The notes below the pieces were generated by a model. That model worked only from the letters and a program-made list of their open reading frames with translations, ran no database searches and was not told the origin of the DNA. Below are positions 1 through 4,974 of a DNA stretch of 8,085 bases, one piece after another. Origin of the DNA: DASYAN01 sp036501345 (lineage in GTDB: Bacteria > Chloroflexota > Ktedonobacteria > Ktedonobacterales > Ktedonobacteraceae); contig DASYAN010000316.1 in the NCBI GenBank assembly GCA_036501345.1, positions 1-8,085 on the forward strand. The letters run 5' to 3'. Position 1 is the stretch's first letter. The number at the start of each line of letters is the position of its first letter. Both the position numbers and the translations under genes were made by a program.

Positions 1-139
1 CATGGGCTATCGGGTGACACCGTCATCGCAACCAGCTGCCTGAACAGCAGAGATAGGTCAATACAAGCGTCAGTAAAGAATACAGGCATGATGGCCTGAC
101 AGGGGGAGCTTTTTTTCTCTTTTCGGGCGTTTTCAGAAT
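1..139 (+). other. Left flank with possible 3' tail of an unknown gene
   Basis: Frame 1 is open from the window edge to a TGA at 97-99, giving 32 codons of ordinary composition that could be the end of an upstream gene. I recognise no family. A 5-bp hairpin (CAGGC at 83-87, GCCTG at 94-98) overlaps the stop, and a T7 run follows at 110-116. The T run starts 11 bases after the stem, too far for a convincing intrinsic terminator. The flank shows no similarity by eye to the 5' part of the secreted-protein gene at 2178-2870, so it is not the missing half of the truncated copy at 1960-2125. Confidence 0.25.
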
Positions 140-161
140 ATACTATTGGCGAAGTCAGAAG
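140..161 (+). repeat. Left terminal inverted repeat of the IS
   Basis: The sequence begins ATACT, contains TTGGCGAA in its middle and ends TCAGAAG. It matches the reverse complement of 1938-1959 at 20 of 22 positions. The differences are at positions 6 (A against G) and 15 (G against A). Identity stops immediately outside position 140, which sets the element boundary. Confidence 0.85.
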
Positions 162-256
162 AAGGAAAACTGAACAATAAAAGAGGAAGCCAAAAAGGGA
201 GTTTTTTTGGTAAAATGGAGGTCATGATGGAGAGAAAAGTGGTTTACACTTGTAAA

Positions 257-262
257 AAGGAG
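257..262 (+). promoter_or_regulatory. Ribosome binding site of the transposase
   Basis: AAGGAG lies 6 bases before the ATG at 269. It favours that start over in-frame ATGs further upstream (for example at 215), and the resulting N-terminus (MCLKPE...) begins where IS1182 transposases normally begin. Confidence 0.6.
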
Positions 263-268
263 AAGAAG

Positions 269-1928
269 ATGTGTTTAAAGCCTGAAATCATTGAAGCGGT
301 ACCCGAAGAGACGGCTCGTATTGCGCGTGCAGCCTATCCCAAAGGGAATATCTACTTACAATTACGTGACACATTTGGCACTATCTACCAGGATGAACAG
401 TTCGTGGACTTGTATCCTCGACAGGGTCAACCAGCAGAAGCGCCTTGGCGCTTGGCATTGGTAAGCGTGATGCAATTTCGGGAAGGGTTCTCTGATCGGC
501 AAGCAGCAGATGCTGTTCGTGGGCGTATGGATTGGAAATATCTTTTAGGATTAGAACTCTCAGATCCAGGCTTTAACTACAGTATTTTAAGCGAATTTCG
601 GCAGCGCTTCCTGAGCAACGAAAAGGACCTCCTCGTCTTCGATCTCTTCTTGATGCAATTACGTGAACGGGGCCTATCTCAAAATGCGCGGGCAACAACG
701 TACCGACTCGACGCATGTTCTGGCGAAAATCCGTTCACTCAACCGCGTGGAAGGAGTTGGAGAAACCTTTCGGGCAGCCTTGAATAGTCTGGCTGTGGTG
801 GCTCCTGAGTGGCTCAAAGAGCAGTGGCAAGAGGTTTGGATCGAGCGATACGAGCACCGTGTCGAAAACTATCGTCTCCCAGATGGCAAACAGGCTCGTG
901 GAGCCTATGCCATCATCATCGGAAAAGATGGGGTGAAATTGCTTGATGCTCTTTATGCGGATGCCGCTCCAGTCTTTCTGCGTGAGATTCCAGCGGTCCA
1001 AACGCTGCGACGCGTCTGGGTCCAAAATTTTTATTGGGAGGATGCAGAACTGCACTGGCGCGATCTCTCCAATGCTCCGGCTGCTGGAGCATTGATCAAC
1101 TCTCCCTATGATCCCGAAGCTCTTTTTGCACAAAAGCGAGAGACTCAGTCGGTTGGCTATAAGGCCCATCTGACAGAGACCTGCGATGACGACTGACCAC
1201 ACCTGATCACACATATCGAAACTACCCCTGCCCCTCAATCCGATGATGAGGCTATTCCCCACATTCATGAAGCTCTAGCTACTCATGATCTGCTGCCACA
1301 CAAGCATGTGGTCGATACAGGCTATGTCGATGCCAAGGAACTGGTCAACAGTCGGCAGGACTACGACGTGGATCTCTTTGGACCAACCCGCGAGGATTAT
1401 CACTGGCAAGCGCGGGAAAACACTGGTTTTGCGGCATCACAATTCGACGTCGATTGGCAACATCAGTGTGCCACTTGTCCGGCAGGCAAAACGAGTAGGA
1501 GTTGGACACCTGCCCAGGATCGACGAGGCAATCCCGTCATCAAAATCAAATTTGCGGTGCAGGATTGTCGCTCTTGTCTGAGTCGTTCACACTGTACCCA
1601 AAGCCAATCCGACTCGCCACGTCGGGTTCTCACGGTCCGTCCCGAGCCTCAGTATCAGGCCTTACAAGCTGCACGACAACGTCAGGGGACTCAAGCTTTC
1701 AAAACCGCCTATGACAAACGTGCTGGTATTGAGGGGACACTCTCCCAAAGTATCCGTGCGTTTGGATTACGCCAAGCACGCTACCAAGGAATGGCCAAAG
1801 TGCATTTGCAACACGTTTTCACCGCGACTGCTCTCAATTTCGCTCGCATCTCTGCTTGGTTGTCTGCAGTTCCTCCTGCACAAACACGACAGGCCGCCTT
1901 TGTGCGGCTTACCAAAAAAGGAGCTTAA
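269..1928 (+). pseudogene. IS1182-family transposase, frameshifted and with an in-frame stop
   Basis: A DDE transposase of the IS1182 family that would cut and paste the surrounding element. The N-terminal part (PEETARIARAAYPKGN, then EAPWRLALVSVMQF and SDRQAADAVR) is the InsH/DUF772-type domain, and the later part is the DDE catalytic domain. Two lesions break it. Near 671-682 the coding frame moves by +1: the frame giving RERGL ends at TAG 785, while the family continuation LKMRGQQRTDSTH lies in the next frame, and dropping one base near 677 joins them. At 1194-1196 a TGA replaces one codon between CDDD and PHLITH, with no frame change. Skipping one base and reading through the TGA gives exactly 553 codons, a normal family length. 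The presumed catalytic residues survive: Asp 705-707 (in TDSTH), Asp 1314-1316 (in VVDTGYVD) and Glu 1731-1733 (in GIEGTLSQ). Decay therefore looks recent. A programmed frameshift is possible but would not explain the stop. Confidence 0.9.
1194..1196 (+). other. In-frame nonsense codon (TGA) in the transposase
   Basis: The reading frame is the same before (CDDD) and after (PHLITHIETTP) this codon, so it is a point substitution rather than an indel. A single C-to-T change from CGA (Arg) would create it. The original residue cannot be known from this copy alone. Confidence 0.8.
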
Positions 1929-1937
1929 AGAGATGGG

Positions 1938-1959
1938 CTTCTGATTTCGCCAACAGTAT
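1938..1959 (-). repeat. Right terminal inverted repeat of the IS
   Basis: The partner of 140-161, in inverted orientation, with 20 of 22 positions matching. It lies 9 bases after the transposase stop (TAA 1926-1928), the compact spacing expected at the 3' end of such an element. The next base outward (1960) no longer matches, so native sequence resumes there. Confidence 0.85.
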
Positions 1960-2125
1960 CCGGAAGGATAGAGAGCCTGATTATTTCATAAATTTCGCTT
2001 TGGTTAGCAGGATCGGAACATTCTCGTCTATAGGGACCAACATTGTGCGTGCATCTCTTAACGAAGGGACCGTGAAGCCAAATAGCACCAATAACCTCGC
2101 CAATATCAAGTATGCTTGTAAGTAA
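1960..2125 (+). pseudogene. 3' remnant of a secreted-protein paralogue, truncated at the IS
   Basis: This fragment encodes about the last 54 residues of a protein whose complete paralogue is at 2178-2870. From PDY (1976) to the TAA (2123-2125) the two copies align without gaps: 124 of 150 nucleotides match by hand count. Over the last 36 residues, 28 are identical, including the block GTNIVRASLNEGTV. The final Cys is conserved (KYACK here, KYVCQ in the paralogue). The frame is open backwards into the IS, but nothing there belongs to the gene and no start signal is visible, so it is probably not made as a functional protein. The differences spread over both synonymous and replacement sites imply an older tandem duplication, with the IS arriving later. 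Confidence 0.85.
1976..2125 (+). repeat. Direct repeat copy 1 (3' end of the duplicated gene)
   Basis: 150 bp, about 83 percent identical by hand count to 2721-2870 in the same orientation. Resemblance continues weakly past the stop codon (CTATTGCAA here, CTATTACAA there), so the duplication unit probably included the intergenic sequence. Confidence 0.85.
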
Positions 2126-2164
2126 TGCTATTGCAAGAGTAATCTATTTGGCCTATTCGCATTT

Positions 2165-2170
2165 GGAGGA
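2165..2170 (+). promoter_or_regulatory. Strong ribosome binding site (GGAGGA)
   Basis: GGAGGA sits 7 bases before the ATG at 2178. It fixes that start in preference to in-frame upstream codons back to 2112, which would also bury the signal peptide behind extra residues. Confidence 0.8.
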
Positions 2171-2177
2171 AATAGCC

Positions 2178-2870
2178 ATGAAGAATTTTTTCCTTGGCAG
2201 GAGTGGAAAACTACTGGTAAGAGCAATAGTGAATTTATCCATTATAAGTTTACTTACTGCTTCAACTTTTATATTTATATCACCATCTTTTGCTCATGAC
2301 GCCCCTTCATTCTGCGCGGCTTCAAGTACTCCTATTCCGCCTACTATCTCAAGAGCTTCTTGTTTGAATCTTGTTACTAACATAATTGCAGACCCAGGTC
2401 AAACCAAGTTAGTACAGAGCGACATCTTTATGTCTGAGTTGCAAACATTCCTGAGAAATAATGCGCCATCGTTCAGTCCTGGCTCTGGCAGTAGTCGCGG
2501 ATCAGTAGGGCCAACTTTACAGAAGAGTTGTATCGTAAACACGGACACATTGACTGGTACGAATCCCATGGCATTTAAGGTAGGTAATGTGCCCTATTGT
2601 GATGAAGTAGATTGGATCTTTCCAGATACAGCTAATAAAACCTGTCAGTTTCAGGCTGATGGTACCTTTAGTGCCAATCTCAGGATTGACTTCTATGATA
2701 ATAGTGTTGGGCTGCCCAATCCTGATTATCTTATAACTTTCGCTTTTGTTGGTGGAAGTGGAACATTCTCGGCTATAGGGACTAACATTGTGCGTGCATC
2801 TCTCAACGAAGGGACCGTGAGACCAAACAGCACCAGTGAATTGGGCAAGATTAAGTATGTTTGTCAGTAA
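2178..2870 (+). CDS. Exported six-cysteine protein of unknown function
   Basis: A 230-residue protein that I cannot assign to a named family. The N-terminus is a good secretion signal: Lys/Arg-rich residues 1-15, a hydrophobic stretch at about 16-36 and a plausible signal peptidase site after SFA (residues 37-39), leaving a mature protein starting HDAP. A second hydrophobic segment is lacking, so it should be released or held at the surface by partners. The mature part has six cysteines (46, 62, 118, 141, 156, 229), an even number consistent with three disulfides. A Ser/Gly/Pro-rich linker near 97-112 separates an N-terminal portion from a C-terminal portion rich in Gly, Thr and aromatic residues, probably beta-rich. 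The start is set by GGAGGA. The gene follows a truncated paralogue by 52 bp and precedes the next gene by 62 bp, suggesting one transcript. It looks more AT-rich than the genes to either side. Confidence 0.8.
   Translation: MKNFFLGRSGKLLVRAIVNLSIISLLTASTFIFISPSFAHDAPSFCAASSTPIPPTISRASCLNLVTNIIADPGQTKLVQSDIFMSELQTFLRNNAPSFSPGSGSSRGSVGPTLQKSCIVNTDTLTGTNPMAFKVGNVPYCDEVDWIFPDTANKTCQFQADGTFSANLRIDFYDNSVGLPNPDYLITFAFVGGSGTFSAIGTNIVRASLNEGTVRPNSTSELGKIKYVCQ
2721..2870 (+). repeat. Direct repeat copy 2 (3' end of the intact paralogue)
   Basis: The intact-gene counterpart of 1976-2125. The strongest block encodes GTNIVRASLNEGTV and is nearly invariant in DNA. The divergence is concentrated towards the end of the frame (the NNLANIKYACK and SELGKIKYVCQ region). 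Confidence 0.85.
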
Positions 2871-2918
2871 CCCTATTACAAATGTCATACTTAGAACAAG
2901 ATGCTTCTAAGAATTTTG

Positions 2919-2924
2919 AAGGGG
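2919..2924 (+). promoter_or_regulatory. Ribosome binding site deciding the start at 2933
   Basis: AAGGGG lies 8 bases before the ATG at 2933. The alternatives in the same frame, TTG 2861 (inside the previous gene) and ATG 2882, have no comparable purine-rich site upstream, so 2933 is preferred. Confidence 0.6.
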
Positions 2925-2932
2925 AAAGGGCT

Positions 2933-4306
2933 ATGAAAGAGGCTATCGACCGATACCCCGCCAACATAATAGGAAAGGTGCAAGATCTTTTCGTCTTTTC
3001 ATCATTAGCGGAGCGAGTGGCAAGACGACAAGCTACTGCTGGGAGCTGTTTGCATACGTGGCCGCACAAAGCACATCATTGCGTTAGGTATCTGACGGAA
3101 GAGAGTATAAAGTGTCGATTCACTCTTGCCTGTCACACATGTGTATTGGTTTTGATAAGCCTGTGCATTTCCTTTCTACTCAATCTCGCTATGGGAAATA
3201 TGACTGGTACTCCAGCTATGGCTGCAGGACCCTCAGACAATAACAACTATACCTTATATACTGGTGGGCTCTGTGAAGGTTTTTCAAACCAAGAAGCCCC
3301 ACCTGAGTGGCGAGACATTGTGTGTAATAATGGTAATCCTATCGAGAATCCAGACCAAACCTTCACTCAGCAGTCGGGAAATGGACCCTGTCAGCCAAAC
3401 TGGGTCAAGATAACGACTCAAACAGGCCAAATCCAATGCACGCTGACTCTTCCTCATGCAAAGGGCGGATGCCCGATAGGTTTTACCCTGGATGATGCTC
3501 GTTGCGAGTATGTACCACAGAATAGTGGTAGGTGGCAGGTGGGTTTTTGTAAGCCCTTTACGAGCAATGAGGTGCCACTCGAGTGGATTAGTACTCATAT
3601 TTGCGATATCAATCCTATCCCCGATCCTCAGCGAAGCTTCATAAAGGATGGACCTTGTAAGCAGAACTGGATCAGGACAGTAGCTGAGGGCGGAAATCAG
3701 CCCAAATGTATCTTGAGTGTTCCTACTACAAAGGATTTGTGTCCAATCGGATTTGCCCTGGATGGAGCCAGTTGCAATTATGTGCCGCAGGTCACAACAG
3801 GCTGGCAGTTTCCTTGTTCAGATCAACCTGATGGCAAACCCAACGAGAAAGCGATTGCAAGAGACTGGTTATCAGGCAATAGCTCTCGTACAGAAGGCAT
3901 CAGTAGCGATCCAGACACCAATGATAGTACTACAACTGGAGGCCGTTTTGAACACACGTTTGCTGCAGATACCTATGGGCTACAGAGTATCCAGGAAGTC
4001 TTTAGCTATATGTTAGCACTAGCTTTTGTGTTAGTTACTCCAATGCTGATTTTGATTGGCTACCAGATGCTGTTAGCAGTCTCCTGCATTCGGTATGCCG
4101 GAGCACTGGAAGGGCTGTCACGCGTGATGTTCGGCATTGTTGCAGTGGGGGTGAGTTTCCAATTAGTCACTATGCTGATCAGTTCTGCTAACGTGATTGG
4201 TGGGGCGCTCATTGATCTACATGGGGTACTGGGCTATCCCCCGGAGAGAGGGCCGCGTATGTGCTTGCAGGTGCTCAGGAGCCTTCTACCTCATATCGGG
4301 GCATAG
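2933..4306 (+). CDS. Cysteine-repeat membrane protein with TrbL/VirB6-like C-terminus
   Basis: A 457-residue protein. Residues 1-61 are a basic, Cys/His-containing leader. A hydrophobic segment follows at about 63-86, with a possible signal peptidase site after AMA (95-97). Two tandem cysteine modules come next (112-202 and 203-293), each with six cysteines and a shared framework of P-x-E-W, G-P-C-x-x-N-W, C-P-I-G-F and Y-V-P-Q. A third module seems to begin (WQFPC at 291-295) but degenerates into a polar Ser/Thr/Asp linker (about 297-345). The C-terminus has two membrane helices (about 357-383 and 396-422) in the style of the TrbL/VirB6 proteins of conjugation and type IV secretion, which form part of the inner-membrane channel. 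The frame ends 16 residues after diverging from the frame of the next gene, which supplies further TrbL-like helices, so the two may be one protein split by an indel near 4238-4242. The cysteine modules probably face outside and are disulfide-bonded. The membrane-family assignment rests on topology and context rather than a diagnostic motif. Confidence 0.72.
   Translation: MKEAIDRYPANIIGKVQDLFVFSSLAERVARRQATAGSCLHTWPHKAHHCVRYLTEESIKCRFTLACHTCVLVLISLCISFLLNLAMGNMTGTPAMAAGPSDNNNYTLYTGGLCEGFSNQEAPPEWRDIVCNNGNPIENPDQTFTQQSGNGPCQPNWVKITTQTGQIQCTLTLPHAKGGCPIGFTLDDARCEYVPQNSGRWQVGFCKPFTSNEVPLEWISTHICDINPIPDPQRSFIKDGPCKQNWIRTVAEGGNQPKCILSVPTTKDLCPIGFALDGASCNYVPQVTTGWQFPCSDQPDGKPNEKAIARDWLSGNSSRTEGISSDPDTNDSTTTGGRFEHTFAADTYGLQSIQEVFSYMLALAFVLVTPMLILIGYQMLLAVSCIRYAGALEGLSRVMFGIVAVGVSFQLVTMLISSANVIGGALIDLHGVLGYPPERGPRMCLQVLRSLLPHIGA
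3266..3538 (+). repeat. Cysteine module 1 (protein-level tandem repeat)
   Basis: Encodes residues 112-202 of the membrane protein. Cysteines fall at 114, 131, 153, 169, 180 and 191, i.e. C-x16-C-x21-C-x15-C-x10-C-x10-C. The unit runs from GLC to RWQV. The DNA of the two units has diverged enough that the repeat is clear in protein rather than as a nucleotide repeat, which implies an old internal duplication. Confidence 0.8.
3539..3811 (+). repeat. Cysteine module 2 (protein-level tandem repeat)
   Basis: Encodes residues 203-293. Cysteines fall at 206, 224, 242, 259, 270 and 281, i.e. C-x17-C-x17-C-x16-C-x10-C-x10-C. The last two spacings are identical to module 1, and the shared motifs (EW, GPC-x-x-NW, CPIGF-x-LD, YVPQ) appear in the same order. 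The unit ends GWQF, directly before the C295 that may start a vestigial third unit. Confidence 0.8.
4238..4242 (+). other. C5 run, candidate site of a frame-breaking single-base loss
   Basis: The frame of the upstream gene (Y-P-P-E-R-G) and the frame of the downstream TrbL-like gene are both open across this run; the downstream frame is open from 4216. Restoring one C would read Y-P-P-G-E-R-A-A-Y-V and join the two into a single protein of about 654 residues without a stop. This is inference from reading frames; the two genes may instead be naturally separate. Confidence 0.45.
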
Positions 4307-4308
4307 TT

Positions 4309-4896
4309 ATGCCTATGAGTCGATGGGGATGTGCCATCAATGATTTTATTGGCATTCTTGGCACCAAGTTTTTTAGCGATCAGATGATGTCATGGCTTCC
4401 CGTCATCGGCAATTTATCCCCTCTCACCACGCGGGTCACTAATGGAGCAGAGCTAGCAAACCGGCTGGCTGAATTGTTCAGACTAGTGTTGTCGGTGGTA
4501 CTCTGGCTGCAGGCAGTCATTCGCCTTGGTTTACTCAATTGCTATATTCTGACCTGTCCCCTGGCCTTTGCCTGTTGGGCATTGCCGGGAGGGCTTGGAC
4601 AACAGGTAGTTAGCCGATGGATGAAGGGATTTCTTGCAGTGCTCTTTATTCAGGTAGTCCAACTTTTCCTGATTACGATCTTACCCGTGATTCTGCCCAG
4701 CTTCCCAGCGGTTGCTGGCGATAATGGGATTATACGAGTCCTACTGATGCAATTACCTCCGTTGCTAGTCTTATGGTTTACAGTGAGGATTCCCAAACTC
4801 TTGGGAGTAAGTGCAACCAGGACCGTTGGGATGACTGGTGTGATGGCTGGAGGGATCATAGGTGCAGTTGGGGCTGCCACCAGGTTGGGTTGGTGA
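4309..4896 (+). CDS. TrbL/VirB6-like polytopic membrane protein (possibly a 3' half)
   Basis: A 195-residue, very hydrophobic protein with about five membrane segments (roughly 53-72, 73-93, 107-130, 141-160 and 173-191). The block CWALPGGLGQQVVSRWMKGF followed by a long hydrophobic helix (AVLFIQVVQLFLI) resembles TrbL/VirB6-type conjugal transfer proteins. In that family an inner-membrane channel component has a helical hairpin, a short loop and further helices. The chosen ATG at 4309 is 2 bases after the previous stop (TAG 4304-4306) and has no good ribosome binding site; ATG 4315 and GTG 4261 (overlapping the previous gene) are alternatives. Weak initiation signals plus missing N-terminal helices, which are present at the end of the upstream gene, suggest that the two frames were one gene. 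If separate, translational coupling at the 2-base gap is the likely mechanism. It is the last gene of the plus-strand cluster. Confidence 0.68.
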   Translation: MPMSRWGCAINDFIGILGTKFFSDQMMSWLPVIGNLSPLTTRVTNGAELANRLAELFRLVLSVVLWLQAVIRLGLLNCYILTCPLAFACWALPGGLGQQVVSRWMKGFLAVLFIQVVQLFLITILPVILPSFPAVAGDNGIIRVLLMQLPPLLVLWFTVRIPKLLGVSATRTVGMTGVMAGGIIGAVGAATRLGW

Positions 4897-4974
4897 TGAC
4901 TCCCCATGGCGAAATCCAGAGGCTTCGTATAAAACTCCTTCAACCCTAGATTGATCCAGCATGCAAGAAAACGC
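4897..4974. other. Convergent intergenic gap
   Basis: 78 bp separate the end of the TrbL-like gene from the end of the regulator gene on the opposite strand. I find no clear hairpin with a T run on either strand, so termination here is not explained by an obvious intrinsic terminator. Confidence 0.5.

Larger units (their letters stand above)
140..1959 (+). mobile_element. IS1182-family insertion sequence, decayed
   Basis: This 1820-bp element is bounded by 22-bp terminal inverted repeats (140-161 and 1938-1959) and contains one transposase reading frame and nothing else. Length, gene content and transposase sequence fit the IS1182 family. I see no target-site duplication: the bases just outside (ending CAGAAT on the left, starting CCGGAA on the right) do not match. 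The right end abuts the 3' fragment of a gene duplicated downstream, and the left flank is unrelated to that gene. This suggests that a deletion or rearrangement next to the element removed the gene's 5' part. The transposase is disrupted twice, so the copy is probably not self-mobile, but its ends could still be used by a transposase acting in trans. Confidence 0.88.

Noticed and set aside
83..116. Terminator after the left-flank reading frame
   Set aside because: The stem is only 5 bp and the T run begins 11 bases beyond it.
671..682. Programmed +1 frameshift in the transposase
   Set aside because: IS1182 transposases are usually single frames, I see no clear slippery or stimulatory signal, and a second inactivating stop downstream favours decay.
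1194..1196. TGA recoding (for example selenocysteine or stop readthrough)
   Set aside because: No special structure is evident, the family does not have a catalytic residue at this point, and the gene also carries a frameshift.
735..1268. 177-codon minus-strand frame antisense to the transposase
   Set aside because: It lies wholly over the IS1182 transposase, which has clear family motifs on the plus strand; the antisense product has no recognisable domain.
1938..1975. Reading the IS right end as part of the truncated gene (DF-NS resembles IDFYDNS in the paralogue)
   Set aside because: The same 22 bases occur inverted at 140-161, so they are the IS end; the short protein resemblance needs a gap and is probably chance.
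2116..2145. Promoter TTGTAA, 18 bases, TAATCT before the secreted-protein gene
   Set aside because: The -10 matches consensus at only three positions and the -35 at four; in this AT-rich stretch such matches are expected by chance.
2517..3069. Minus-strand frames across the secreted-protein and membrane-protein genes
   Set aside because: They are shadows of two plus-strand genes supported by ribosome binding sites, a signal peptide, and a duplicated copy (secreted protein) or cysteine repeats (membrane protein).
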